Positions 44,152 to 53,096 are shown, numbered from the stretch's first letter. The stretch is DNA of 64,000 nucleotides from JBFXAF01 sp050184585 (GCA_050184585.1 JBFXAF010000001.1:62001-126000); one strand, 5' to 3'. Made by a program: numbers and translations. The notes: generated from the sequence alone by a model not told the origin.

Positions 44152-45225
44152 TCAGTCCTTGTTGTAGATGAGCCAGTTCTTGCCCGGCTTGATGCCTGGG
44201 ATCGCCGAATACTTGGTCACGCGATTGCGGCCCGTGACCTTCGAGCGATAGAGCGCTCGGTCGGCCTTGGCGTAGAGGTCCTCGGCTCCGTCAGCCTCTG
44301 CGGCCATGCAGACGCCCATCGACACGGTGATCTGACCGTAATTGAGCCCCGTCTGCTTGTTGACGAAGGGCATCCTCTCGATACTCGCGCGTATCGATTC
44401 CGCCAGTTGGAAGGTGGATTCCTCCGAACCTCCCTCGATAACCAGTGCGAACTCCTCGCCTCCGGTGCGGGCAACGAACATGTCGTCGCGGATGGAAGAG
44501 CGAAAGACACCCGCGATCACCTGAATGATCTTGTCGCCGACCGGGTGGCCATAGCGGTCGTTGATTTCCTTGAAACGATCGATGTCGGCCAGAATGAGCG
44601 CATTGAACATGACGCCCTTGGCGTCGTTGTAGATATTCGCGATCCGCTTGTCGAAGGCGCGCCGGTTCCAGATGTGGGTCAACGGGTCGGTGTCGGCGAG
44701 CTTCTTGTATTCCTCGAGCTTCGACTTGACGTTCTCGAGCTCCGCGCTCTTGTCGCCGAGCGTCGCTACCACCTGCTTGCCGTGATCGAGCGTCGAAGAT
44801 GTCGCCACCGACATCACGCCGACGATCTTCTGGAGCAATTCCTTGTTGATGACGTTCCGGGCCGAGAGACCGTCGGCGGTCTGGTCGAGCATCTTGCCGT
44901 ATTTCTCGATGTGATTGCGCTCATTCCTCAGGAGTGAAGCGATGTCCTCCAGTTCGCGCGCAACGATCTCGCGAGCCTGCTCGACGATGCCGTGACCGTG
45001 ATTCTGCGCGAAATACTTCTGGCCAATCAGGTCGAGTTGCTGCTGCGTCGGCCGGCTGGGAAGCGACACGACCTCCAGGCTCAGTTCATGGTTCGAGCCG
45101 GTCAGCGCCTCATAGAAGATTTCATAGTTCCGGGGCAGTCCGACGATGCCCATCTGCCGCAACGTCGCGGCGATCGTGGTGGCGATATCTGTGGACTTCT
45201 CGCTCTGAACGCTCGCCGGTTGCAT
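44152..45225 (-). CDS. GGDEF domain diguanylate cyclase
   Basis: 357 residues. An N-terminal helical region (about 1-185) without a recognised sensor, containing a coiled stretch (about 155-180), leads to a GGDEF domain (about 185-345) with GGEEF active site and the DTDPLTHIWNRRAFD entry motif. It should make cyclic-di-GMP from two GTP. The inhibitory RxxD site five residues before GGEEF reads RDDM, so product inhibition may be absent. Start set at the ATG (MQPAS) at 45225; a TTG nine bases upstream is possible. No membrane segment, so cytoplasmic. Confidence 0.9.
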   Translation of the reverse strand: MQPASVQSEKSTDIATTIAATLRQMGIVGLPRNYEIFYEALTGSNHELSLEVVSLPSRPTQQQLDLIGQKYFAQNHGHGIVEQAREIVARELEDIASLLRNERNHIEKYGKMLDQTADGLSARNVINKELLQKIVGVMSVATSSTLDHGKQVVATLGDKSAELENVKSKLEEYKKLADTDPLTHIWNRRAFDKRIANIYNDAKGVMFNALILADIDRFKEINDRYGHPVGDKIIQVIAGVFRSSIRDDMFVARTGGEEFALVIEGGSEESTFQLAESIRASIERMPFVNKQTGLNYGQITVSMGVCMAAEADGAEDLYAKADRALYRSKVTGRNRVTKYSAIPGIKPGKNWLIYNKD

Positions 45226-45234
45226 TACACCCAA

Positions 45235-45489
45235 TCACCCCCTCGACCCCGCAGCGGCCTTTGCCATCGCGGATTTGGCCGCGGGTGGCGTTCGGACGCG
45301 AGACGCGTAGCCGGCGCGCCGTCGTCGGGCACACCGCGATGCATCTCGAAGGATGAGACTAATCGGCTCCGCCTAAAGTTCCCTTAACTTGCGGCCTCCC
45401 TCACATTCTTACATCCCGACGTTCCTGCAACCTCAGGTTACTGAATACGTTAATCGCTTCGCGTTTGCTGCGGCCTCTGCATACACTGA
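45235..45489. other. Intergenic region upstream of diguanylate cyclase
   Basis: 255 bases between the GGDEF gene start and the end of the glutamine-synthetase-like gene on the same strand. AT-richer than its surroundings around 45365-45480. No confident gene or RNA is seen; it presumably carries the promoter of the GGDEF gene. Confidence 0.3.
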
Positions 45490-46842
45490 TCAAAGATACC
45501 AGTCGTATTCCTGGGGGGAGACGCGTTCCATGAACGCTTCAAACTCGGCTTCCTTCACGCGCGCATAGATTGCGGGATAATCCTCGCCCAGCCACCTGCC
45601 AATGATGGTCGCTTCCTTGATGGCCCGCAAAGACCCCCAGGGTGTCGTTGGCAGGCTCGCGTCGACTTCGGCGCCCGCGTTACCCTTGTGGCGCTCGCCG
45701 GGGTCGAGACGGTTCTCTATGCCATGCTGCATGCCCGCGATGACCGCCGCGATGACCAGATAGGGGTTCGCCTCGGCGCCGGAAATCCGGTGCTCGATCC
45801 GCCGCGACGCGCTCGACGACACTGGCACGCGAAACGCCACGGATCGGTTGTTATCGCCCCAGTCGCGCGTCACCGGAGTGAAATTGTTCGCCCTGAAGCG
45901 CCTGAATACGTTCAGGTTCGGCGCGAAGATCGCCATTGCTTCCGCCATCGTCGCCTGCAGACCGGCGACTGCGTGGCCGAGCATCTTCTGGCCGTCCTCG
46001 CGACGGTCGTCGAAGAGGTTCTCTCCCTGCGGATCGAGCACGCTCGCATGGATGTGGAGACCGTTGCCGGCCTGATCGGCGAAGGGCTTCGACATGAACG
46101 TCGCGTCCATGCCGAAGGTCCGCGCGACCGATTGCACCACCCGCCTCAGCAGGCAGGCGTGGTCCGCAGCCCTGACGGGATCGTCGGTGTGCTCGAGGTT
46201 GATCTCGAACTGTCCCGCGCCGTACTCCGAGATTACCGTCGAACAGGGGATCGCCTGGATCTTGCAGGCTGCTTCCATCGCGGCGATCACCGGCTGGTAC
46301 TCGTCGAGTTTGGACAGCGACAGGACCTTGCCTGCCGACTCGACCGTTCCCGTTCTCGGTGATCGCGGCGGCAACGGGGCGCCGTCTTCGGCGCGTGCCA
46401 TGTCGATCAGGTAGAATTCGAGTTCGGCAGCGACGACGGGCCGGAGACCGGCCTCGTGCGCGACCTTCGTCGCGCGCTTCAACACCGTTCGCGGGTCGTA
46501 CCAAACCGTCTGGCCGGTCGCCGCGAAGACGGGTTCGCAGAGCACTTGCGCGAGGTTGTCGCCCCAGGGCACGGGGGTGAGCGTACCGGCGACCGGTCGC
46601 ACGATCGCATCCGGGTCTCCGTCGGAGAACCCGTAACCCATCGGGTCGGCCGTGTTGCCCCGAATATCGACCAGCGACATCGCCGCGCAGACCGGGGTTC
46701 CCTCCATGAGGAACTTGGCGATATGCGAGCGCGGCATTCTTTTCCCATAGGCGTTTGCGCACAGGTCGAAGAGCACCGCGTCGAGATGGGTGGTCTGCGG
46801 ATGCTCCTTCAGAAACAGATCGACTTCGTCTTTGCCGGCCAT
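45490..46842 (-). CDS. Glutamine synthetase family protein (glutamate-amine ligase, possibly gamma-glutamylpolyamine synthetase)
   Basis: 450 residues. The GS catalytic fold is present: AELEFYLID (metal Glu), EYGAGQFEINLEHTDDP, NGLHIHASVLD (HIH) and NNRSVAFRVP (Arg), plus an N-terminal beta-grasp region. It lacks the features of the nitrogen-regulated GlnA (no adenylylation-site tyrosine context), so it belongs to the GlnA3/PuuA-type group that couples glutamate to amines such as putrescine or methylamine. The ATG at 46842 has AAGGAGGGGG just upstream, an unusually strong ribosome-binding site. Divergent from a GFA gene across a conserved-looking dyad. Confidence 0.85.
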   Translation of the reverse strand: MAGKDEVDLFLKEHPQTTHLDAVLFDLCANAYGKRMPRSHIAKFLMEGTPVCAAMSLVDIRGNTADPMGYGFSDGDPDAIVRPVAGTLTPVPWGDNLAQVLCEPVFAATGQTVWYDPRTVLKRATKVAHEAGLRPVVAAELEFYLIDMARAEDGAPLPPRSPRTGTVESAGKVLSLSKLDEYQPVIAAMEAACKIQAIPCSTVISEYGAGQFEINLEHTDDPVRAADHACLLRRVVQSVARTFGMDATFMSKPFADQAGNGLHIHASVLDPQGENLFDDRREDGQKMLGHAVAGLQATMAEAMAIFAPNLNVFRRFRANNFTPVTRDWGDNNRSVAFRVPVSSSASRRIEHRISGAEANPYLVIAAVIAGMQHGIENRLDPGERHKGNAGAEVDASLPTTPWGSLRAIKEATIIGRWLGEDYPAIYARVKEAEFEAFMERVSPQEYDWYL

Positions 46843-46900
46843 ACCCCCTCCTTCCGTCAATGGCCGGAGACTAGCCATGCTGCGGGAAAAGGTCACGCCG

Positions 46901-46924
46901 CGTCGCGATCGGCGAATCGCGACG
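46901..46924. promoter_or_regulatory. Perfect inverted repeat between divergent genes
   Basis: CGTCGCGAT at 46901-46909 and ATCGCGACG at 46916-46924 with a six-base spacer, 24 bp overall. Lies 59 bases upstream of both the glutamine-synthetase-like start and the GFA start, the expected position of an operator shared by two divergent promoters. No T-run, so a terminator is unlikely. Confidence 0.45.
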
Positions 46925-46982
46925 GTTCAAACTGTTCGATGCTCATGCCCAAGCGAAGATGACGCACGATGGGACGCGGACG

Positions 46983-47378
46983 ATGAAGAGACACAAGACG
47001 GGTGGCTGCCTTTGCGGTGCGGTCCGGTTTGCGACGATCGGGCCGCTGCGCGGCGTCATCTACTGTCACTGTACACAGTGTCGACGACAGTCGGGCCACT
47101 ACGTCGCCGCGACCGCCGCCGCAGACGCTGACATCACCATTGAAGGAGCCGAGAACATCACCTGGTACGCGGCCTCGGCGGATGCGCGTCGTGGCTTTTG
47201 CCGGACGTGTGGTTCCCTGTTGTTCTGGAAGGCCGGCGACAGACCGACCACGTCCATCCTGGCCGGCGGTTTCGACACCCCTTCGGGGCTGAAGGGCCAA
47301 AGTCACATCTACGTTGCCGAAAAGGGGGATTACTACGAGATCGCAGACGGCCTGCCGAAACACGATACCAGCCCCTGA
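46983..47378 (+). CDS. GFA/CENP-V family zinc-binding protein
   Basis: 131 residues. Three cysteine clusters of the glutathione-dependent formaldehyde-activating (Gfa)/CENP-V fold are present: GGCLCGAVRF, CHCTQCRRQSG and FCRTCGSLLFW. These bind structural zinc; in Gfa itself they assist addition of formaldehyde to glutathione, though most family members have unknown function. Start chosen at the ATG before KRHKTGGC, which is the family's usual beginning. A formaldehyde role would fit the methylamine oxidases in this window, but there is no direct link. Confidence 0.85.
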   Translation: MKRHKTGGCLCGAVRFATIGPLRGVIYCHCTQCRRQSGHYVAATAAADADITIEGAENITWYAASADARRGFCRTCGSLLFWKAGDRPTTSILAGGFDTPSGLKGQSHIYVAEKGDYYEIADGLPKHDTSP

Positions 47379-47448
47379 GACCTCCGCCGCCCCCTGTTCG
47401 CGGCGGCGCGCGTGGTCTATGCACCCCGGCGCGAGACACGGTGCGGCA

Positions 47449-47808
47449 ATGGACAGGCTCTACAGGGCATTCCTGAATTCGGTGCGGGCTTCCAGGACCC
47501 TGGTCCGTAACGAGAAGGCGTTCCAGCAGGAAGTCGGCCTGCTGGTGGTGGCGCTGCCTGCCGCGTGGTTCCTCGCCGAGTCCTGGCGCGGCTTCCTGCT
47601 GCTCGTGGGCTCGATCCTTGTGCTGCTCATGGTGGAAGTCCTGAACACCGGCATTGAAGCTGCATGCGATGCGATTTCGCGCGAGTTCAATGCCGACATC
47701 CAGTTCGCGAAGGACTGCGGCTCTCTCGCCGTGTTGATCTCGATCGTGCTGGCGCTGCTAGTCTGGGCTCTCGCAATAGCAGAGCGCGTCGCGGGGGTTC
47801 CGCTATGA
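47449..47808 (+). CDS. dgkA: Diacylglycerol kinase
   Basis: 119 residues, the size of bacterial DgkA. Three membrane helices and the active-site segment VLLMVEVLNTGIEAACDAIS with the catalytic Glu and metal-binding Asn/Glu. N-terminal amphipathic RLYRAFLNSVRASRTLVRNEKAFQQE with the conserved Arg, Asn, Glu and Ala residues. Phosphorylates diacylglycerol to phosphatidate at the inner membrane. Start at the ATG at 47449; an ATG at 47419 is also open but adds an atypical tail. Confidence 0.92.
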   Translation: MDRLYRAFLNSVRASRTLVRNEKAFQQEVGLLVVALPAAWFLAESWRGFLLLVGSILVLLMVEVLNTGIEAACDAISREFNADIQFAKDCGSLAVLISIVLALLVWALAIAERVAGVPL

Positions 47809-47848
47809 CGATGGCTCTCCTATATGACGGTTACAAAAGGATACCGTC

Positions 47849-48439
47849 ATTTCTGCTCAAGAAGTTCACTCCGATCTCCTGACGCGGCCGGGACTTCCCG
47901 AGGATCTGCGGTTCCTCCTGGCCAAGTATCCGCGAGCCGAATGGCAGCGGCACGAGAATGTCAGGGGCATGGCGAATCTCTGGCTCGAACGACACAACAT
48001 GTTTCGCGACCTGGGTGGGTTGCTCGCGGAGGCCATCGGAAACTACCGCGAGGGCCGCTCGACGGCTCGGGATTTCGCAAACTTCTTCGCACCGCGCTTG
48101 AACTTCTTCCTCGGACAGCTCGAAGGGCATCACAATGTCGAGGATGTGCACTATTTCCCGGCCTTCGCCCGGGCCGAGAGCCGGCTGAAGCGCGGTTTCG
48201 ATATCCTCGACGGTGATCACCACGCGATCCACGAAGCGCTCGAAGCGAATGCAGAGACCGCCAACGCGTTCCTCAGGGCGCTTGCGGACCATGAAGACAA
48301 GCAGCGGTTCGCGGCCGACGCCTATGCCGATCAGAACAGCCGGCTCGTGGCGATGCTCGGGCGCCATCTCGACGATGAGGAAGACCTGATCGTTCCGCTC
48401 ATCCTCGACAGGGGCGATCGCGGTTTGGGAATCGCCTAG
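47849..48439 (+). CDS. Hemerythrin domain-containing protein, apparent ATT start
   Basis: 196 residues if started at the ATT at 47849. Metal-ligand positions of the four-helix hemerythrin fold are visible: ERHNMFRDL, LEGHHNVEDVHYFPAF, DGDHHAIHEAL and LGRHLDDEEDLIVPLIL, suited to a di-iron site. The first ATG (47969) would lose about 40 residues (LPEDLRFLLAKYPRAEW...) that match what I know of this family's N-terminus. The frame is closed by a TGA at 47824-47826 and contains no ATG/GTG/TTG before 47969. AAGGA lies exactly seven bases before the ATT. A sequencing error or frameshift is the alternative. May bind oxygen, nitric oxide or iron. Confidence 0.78.
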   Translation: MSAQEVHSDLLTRPGLPEDLRFLLAKYPRAEWQRHENVRGMANLWLERHNMFRDLGGLLAEAIGNYREGRSTARDFANFFAPRLNFFLGQLEGHHNVEDVHYFPAFARAESRLKRGFDILDGDHHAIHEALEANAETANAFLRALADHEDKQRFAADAYADQNSRLVAMLGRHLDDEEDLIVPLILDRGDRGLGIA

Positions 48440-48984
48440 GACCGCGCCTCCTCGAGTCTCGCCTCGATCCGCCGAATGGCCTCGGTAAGAGCGGAAACCT
48501 CCGCGCGCATGGCGACGATTTCGCGGTGGTGCAGTTCGTCCAGCTTCTCGTGGAGGGCCATGATCTCGACCTCGGCCTTGAGGTTGACCTCGTAGTCGTG
48601 CGACGCGTCGATCCGGTCCCGGGCGGTCTGCCGGTTCTGCGACATCATGATTATCGGCGCCTGGATGGCCGCCAGCATCGACAGGACGAGATTGAGGAAG
48701 ACGAAGGGGTACGGATCGAAGCGTCCTACGCCGAGGAGCCAGGCATTGGCGACTGTCCAGACGGCAAGAAAAGCGAGGAAACTCATGATGAACGACCACG
48801 AGCCGCCGACCCTGGCGATGCCGTCGGCGAGCCGCTCGCCCGGCCCGGAGGCCGCCGCAACGTCCAGATTGGTGTCGCGCGACAGCGCCTTGCGCTCGAT
48901 TGCGCTGCGGAAGACCCGGTTTTCCGTCTCGCCGGGCTCGGTTCCCAGCCATCGCCTGGCCATGTCGCCGATCGTCTTTGCCAT
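48436..48984 (-). CDS. DUF1003 domain-containing membrane protein
   Basis: 182 residues from the ATG preceded by GGGAGACCGAC. Two adjacent membrane segments (SFIMSFLAFLAVWTVANAWLL and FVFLNLVLSMLAAIQAPIIMM) with the conserved NLVLSMLAAIQAP core of DUF1003, followed by a coiled, charged C-terminus (EVEIMALHEKLDELHHREIV). Inner membrane; function unknown. Convergent with the hemerythrin gene, both stop codons sharing the palindrome CTAG. Confidence 0.88.
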   Translation of the reverse strand: MAKTIGDMARRWLGTEPGETENRVFRSAIERKALSRDTNLDVAAASGPGERLADGIARVGGSWSFIMSFLAFLAVWTVANAWLLGVGRFDPYPFVFLNLVLSMLAAIQAPIIMMSQNRQTARDRIDASHDYEVNLKAEVEIMALHEKLDELHHREIVAMRAEVSALTEAIRRIEARLEEARS

Positions 48985-49072
48985 GTCGGTCTCCCTTCTC
49001 CCCTTGCCGCAGAAAGGCGCGGGAGCGATATGATCGCAACCATGTCTAGCGCGAACGGGATAGGCCGCCGAC

Positions 49073-49786
49073 ATGAAAAGCTTCGAAACGATCCGTGCGA
49101 GGGCTGCGAAGCGGAAAGGCGGAGAGGCCGTACTCAAGTCGCTGCTCGGGCCGGCTCCTGACAACAGGAAGGTCGCCAGGCTGCCAGACGACCGCATCCT
49201 TTCGACCATGGCCGAACGCGTGTTCTCGGCCGGGTTCGTATGGCGCGTGATCGAGCAGAAGTGGCCGGGCTTCGAGGAGGCGTTTCTCGGCTTTGAGCCC
49301 AAGCCGCTCCTGTTTCAACCCGACGAGTTCTGGGAAGGTCTGACGAAAGATGTGCGCATTGTGCGCAACCCGCAGAAGATCAGGTCGGTGCGCGAAAATG
49401 CCGCCTTCGTCGAGCGTGTTTCCAACAAACACGGGACCTTCGGGAGGTTTCTCGCCGGCTGGCCGGCGGACGACCAGATAGGGCTCATCGCCCTGCTCGG
49501 CAAGCAGGGCAGCAGGCTCGGCGGCAACACCGGCCAGTACTTCCTGCGATGGATTGGGTGGGACACGTTCATCCTGTCGGGCGACGTCGTCGCCGCCCTG
49601 CGTGACGCCGGTCTGGACATCTCGGCGAACCCGAGCTCGAAGAAGGACCTCGGGAAGGTGCAGGCCGCCATGAACGGCTGGGCGAGGGAGACAGGGCTTC
49701 CTCGCGCCCACGTCTCGCGCGTCCTATCCCTGTCGATCGGCGAGAACCGTTCGGCCGACGAACTCAGGAGCTACATGGGCGAATGA
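49073..49786 (+). CDS. DNA-3-methyladenine glycosylase I-like (HhH) protein
   Basis: 237 residues. It resembles Tag of E. coli in the segment AGFVWRVIEQKWPGFEEAFLGFEPKP and in RNPQKIRSVRENA, the substrate-pocket and helical regions. The HhH-like GGNTGQYFLRWIGWDTFILSGDVVAAL supplies the DNA-binding element. The N-terminal RCxW and C-terminal zinc ligands of E. coli Tag are missing, so it is a divergent, apparently zinc-free subgroup common in Hyphomicrobiales. Role in removing alkylated adenine is inferred. Divergent from the DUF1003 gene by 88 bases. Confidence 0.8.
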   Translation: MKSFETIRARAAKRKGGEAVLKSLLGPAPDNRKVARLPDDRILSTMAERVFSAGFVWRVIEQKWPGFEEAFLGFEPKPLLFQPDEFWEGLTKDVRIVRNPQKIRSVRENAAFVERVSNKHGTFGRFLAGWPADDQIGLIALLGKQGSRLGGNTGQYFLRWIGWDTFILSGDVVAALRDAGLDISANPSSKKDLGKVQAAMNGWARETGLPRAHVSRVLSLSIGENRSADELRSYMGE

Positions 49787-49839
49787 TCGGCGCGTCGTGG
49801 CCATTGCTCTTGCGCCGCGGGCCGCGATAAACCCGGTTC

Positions 49840-51552
49840 ATGACGAAGAAGGCCGCTCCCGACACCATCCGCATCGCAGTCGCCCAATTGAACCCGATCG
49901 TCGGCGACGTCACCGGCAACCTCGCCAAGGCGCGCGAGGCGAGGGCGGATGCGGCCCGTCAGGGCGCGGACCTCGTACTTTACACGGAACTTTTCCTCGC
50001 CGGCTATCCGCCGGAGGATCTGGTGGTGCGACGCGCCTTCCTGTCGGCGTGTGAGAAGGCCGCGCAGGACATTGCCGCCGATACGGCGGACGGTGGCCCG
50101 GCAGTCATCATCGGCGTGCCACTGAAGCGCAGGTCGGGCGTCCACAATTCCGTCATCGTCGCCGACGGCGGCAAGATCATCGCCGAGCGCTTCAAGGTCG
50201 ATCTGCCGAACTATGGCGAGTTCGACGAGAAGCGGGTGTTCGAGGCGGGACCGGAGATGCCGGGACCGGTGTCCGTACGCGGGGTGCGCTTCGGCATCCC
50301 GATCTGCGAGGACATCTGGGGCGACCTTGGCGTCGCCGAGACGCTGGCCGAGAGCGGTGCGGAGATTTTGCTCGTTCCGAACGGCTCACCCTACTACCGC
50401 GGCAAGGTCGACGTCCGTCAGCAGGTGGTCGTGAAGCAGGTGGTCGAGACGGGCCTGCCGATGCTCTACGCCAACCAGCTCGGCGGTCAGGACGAGCTGA
50501 TCTTCGACGGCGCCTCCTTCGCCATCCAGGCCGACCGCACGCTCGCCTTCCAGATGAGCCAGTTCGAGGAGACCGTCGTCGTCACGACGTGGAAGCGCGG
50601 CCGCGACGCCGAAGGCGCGCAAGAGGAAAACCACGACGGCTGGGTCTGCGCCGACGGGCCGATGTCGAAGATCCCCGACGCAGAAGAAGCCGACTACCGC
50701 GCCTGCATGCTGGGGCTGCGCGACTACGTGAACAAGAACGGGTTCAAGAACGTGGTGCTCGGCCTGTCGGGAGGCATTGATTCGGCCATCTGCGCCGCGC
50801 TGGCGGTGGACGCGCTCGGCGAGGAGCGGGTGCGCTGCGTGATGATGCCCTACCGCTACACCTCGAAGGATTCGCTCAAGGACGCCGAGGATTGCGCCCG
50901 CGCTCTCGGCTGCCGGTACGACATCGTTCCGATCTTCGAGCCGGTCGACGGCTTCTCGAGTGCTCTCTCCGAGCTTTTCGAGGGCACCAAGGAGGGCATC
51001 ACCGAGGAGAATTTGCAGAGCCGTGCGCGGGGCACGATCCTGATGGCGATTTCCAACAAGTTCGGCTCGATGGTGGTCACCACCGGCAACAAGTCCGAGA
51101 TGTCGGTCGGCTATGCGACCCTCTATGGCGACATGAACGGCGGGTTCAACCCGATCAAGGACCTCTACAAGATGCAGGTCTACGCCCTGTCGGCGTGGCG
51201 CAACGGTCATCTGCCGCCGGGGGGGCTTGGACCGACGGGCGAGGTCATCCCGAAGAACATTCTCGACAAGGCGCCGTCGGCCGAACTGAGACCGAACCAG
51301 ACCGATCAGGATTCTCTGCCGCCCTATCCCGTGCTCGACGACATTCTGGAATGCCTGGTCGAGAACGAGATGGGCGTGGACGAGATCGTCGCCAGGGGGC
51401 ACGACGTAGCCACGGTACAACGCGTCGAGAACATGCTCTATATCGCCGAATACAAGCGCAGGCAGGCCGCGCCAGGCGTGAAGATCACCAGGAAAAACTT
51501 CGGCCGCGACCGGCGCTATCCGATCACCAACAGGTTCAGGGACCGGGGTTAG
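49840..51552 (+). CDS. nadE: NAD+ synthase, glutamine-hydrolysing
   Basis: 570 residues. An N-terminal nitrilase-type amidohydrolase domain (about 8-275) with the Glu-Lys-Cys set in YTELFLAGYP, KVDLPNYGEFDE and GIPICEDIWG provides ammonia. The C-terminal ATP pyrophosphatase synthetase domain (about 285-570) has the SGGIDS P-loop near 310. Converts deamido-NAD to NAD. Length and motifs match the long glutamine-dependent form. Downstream of the Tag-like gene, with MFS transporter 300 bases further on. Confidence 0.96.
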   Translation: MTKKAAPDTIRIAVAQLNPIVGDVTGNLAKAREARADAARQGADLVLYTELFLAGYPPEDLVVRRAFLSACEKAAQDIAADTADGGPAVIIGVPLKRRSGVHNSVIVADGGKIIAERFKVDLPNYGEFDEKRVFEAGPEMPGPVSVRGVRFGIPICEDIWGDLGVAETLAESGAEILLVPNGSPYYRGKVDVRQQVVVKQVVETGLPMLYANQLGGQDELIFDGASFAIQADRTLAFQMSQFEETVVVTTWKRGRDAEGAQEENHDGWVCADGPMSKIPDAEEADYRACMLGLRDYVNKNGFKNVVLGLSGGIDSAICAALAVDALGEERVRCVMMPYRYTSKDSLKDAEDCARALGCRYDIVPIFEPVDGFSSALSELFEGTKEGITEENLQSRARGTILMAISNKFGSMVVTTGNKSEMSVGYATLYGDMNGGFNPIKDLYKMQVYALSAWRNGHLPPGGLGPTGEVIPKNILDKAPSAELRPNQTDQDSLPPYPVLDDILECLVENEMGVDEIVARGHDVATVQRVENMLYIAEYKRRQAAPGVKITRKNFGRDRRYPITNRFRDRG

Positions 51553-51739
51553 GGCGACGCGGGAGCAATCGAACTGCCAAGCGCCGGAGCCAGGCGAGAG
51601 GGCTACCCGGTGGTCGTCCACACCGCGAGGCCAATGCGGCCTCGAGGTCGCGGATCCGGGTCGCATGCTCCGCGCAACCGCAGCCTTCGCCAAGCGCGAT
51701 CTTGGTCAGGTAGAAGCGCTCATAGGATTCCCGGGCCAT
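51536..51739 (-). CDS. Possible small hypothetical protein
   Basis: A 67-residue frame (MARESYERFYLTKIALGEGCGC...) running antisense to the 300-base gap between nadE and the MFS gene, and overlapping the last 17 bases of nadE. It ends in an arginine-rich tail (LLPRRPNPGP). The N-terminal half has natural-looking composition and helical pattern, but there is no convincing ribosome-binding site and I know no family. Listed because it is the only candidate occupant of the gap. Confidence 0.35.
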   Translation of the reverse strand: MARESYERFYLTKIALGEGCGCAEHATRIRDLEAALASRCGRPPGSPLAWLRRLAVRLLPRRPNPGP

Positions 51740-51851
51740 GATGGATCGTAGCACCTCGGAGGGGTCGTGCGAACCACCGATCGCTTGTTTGCCGCCGGCT
51801 GACGACAGAACGGCTTTCCTTGACCGCCAGCAACGAGGCTGAAGGAGCCCG

Positions 51852-53096
51852 ATGCCATTCCTTGCCTTCCTGCGCGCGAACGGCCGCTGGCTCGCCGGCG
51901 GCTTCCTGCTCTGCTTCTTCTCCTCGTTCGGGCAGACATTTTTCATCGCCATGTCGGCAGGGGAGATTCGCGCCGAATTCGGCCTGTCGCACGGTGACTT
52001 TGGAACTCTCTACATGCTGGCGACGCTGGCGAGCGCGTTGACGCTCCCGCGTCTTGGCCAGGTGGTCGACAGGCGGCCGTTGAGGACGGTTGCCGCCGCA
52101 ACGATCCCGTTGCTGGCGTTCGCATGCGTGCTCATGGCCTACTCGCGCCACATCGTCGTCCTGGCGGTGGCCATCTACATGTTGCGGCTCCTCGGGCAGG
52201 GCATGATGACCCATATGTCGTTCACGGCGATGGGCCGCTGGTTCTCGGCGCAGCGCGGCCGCGCCGTATCGGTCGTTACGCTCGGACACAATGTCGGCGA
52301 GGCTCTGTTTCCAATTATCGCCGTGACGATGTTCACCATGATCGGCTGGCGTGACACCTGGTTCGTGGCGGCGGCGGCGCTGGTTCTGGTTGCCTTGCCG
52401 GTGGTGGTCGGTCTTGTTGCGGTCGAGCGAACACCGCAGACTTCCGATCCGTCGCCAACGGCGTCGCCGGCACGCGACTGGACCCGTGGGGAAGTCATTC
52501 GCGACCCGATCTTCTATCTCCTCCTGTTCGGGGTGATGGGTCCCGGTTTCATCGGCACCACCATCTTCTTCCACCAGGTCTACCTTGTGGAATTGCGCGG
52601 CTGGCCGATCGGCATCTTCGCCTCGTCGTTCTCCTTGATGGCGGCAATGACGATCGTCTTCGCTCTGGTCAGCGGCCAGTTGATCGACCGGTTCTCCGGC
52701 GTCGCGCTGCTGCGGTGGTTCCTGCTTCCACTCGGCGCCGCCTGTTTCGTGCTCGGATGGTTCGACGGCGCCTGGAGCGCCTTCGCCTTCATGGGCCTGC
52801 TCGGTCTGTCCTACGGGTTCTCGTCAACGCTCTTCGGTGCGCTATGGCCGGAGATTTACGGAACGAAGAACCTCGGCGCCATCCGCGCGATGGTCGTCGC
52901 GATCATGGTCTTCGCGACAGCGATGGGTCCGGGCCTCACCGGCTACCTGATCGACCACGGTGTCGACTATCCCGCCCAGATACTCGCGATGGGCATCTAC
53001 TGTGTTTGCGTATCGGTCCTGATGGTCTATGTGAGCCGGACGGTGCGGGGGCGCCGCTTGCCCACGCCGGAGCCTTCAGTGAGCCCCCGACCATGA
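51852..53096 (+). CDS. Major facilitator superfamily transporter
   Basis: 414 residues with 12 predicted membrane segments. Between helices 2 and 3 it has RLGQVVDRRPLRTVAAA, the MFS loop motif (D-R positions), and TAMGRWFSAQRGRAVSVVTLGHNVGEALFP, typical of the OFA/anion-type MFS branch. AAGGAG lies just before the ATG. The stop overlaps gltX as ATGA, an unusual pairing. The solute is unknown; export or uptake of an organic anion is plausible. Confidence 0.87.
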   Translation: MPFLAFLRANGRWLAGGFLLCFFSSFGQTFFIAMSAGEIRAEFGLSHGDFGTLYMLATLASALTLPRLGQVVDRRPLRTVAAATIPLLAFACVLMAYSRHIVVLAVAIYMLRLLGQGMMTHMSFTAMGRWFSAQRGRAVSVVTLGHNVGEALFPIIAVTMFTMIGWRDTWFVAAAALVLVALPVVVGLVAVERTPQTSDPSPTASPARDWTRGEVIRDPIFYLLLFGVMGPGFIGTTIFFHQVYLVELRGWPIGIFASSFSLMAAMTIVFALVSGQLIDRFSGVALLRWFLLPLGAACFVLGWFDGAWSAFAFMGLLGLSYGFSSTLFGALWPEIYGTKNLGAIRAMVVAIMVFATAMGPGLTGYLIDHGVDYPAQILAMGIYCVCVSVLMVYVSRTVRGRRLPTPEPSVSPRP

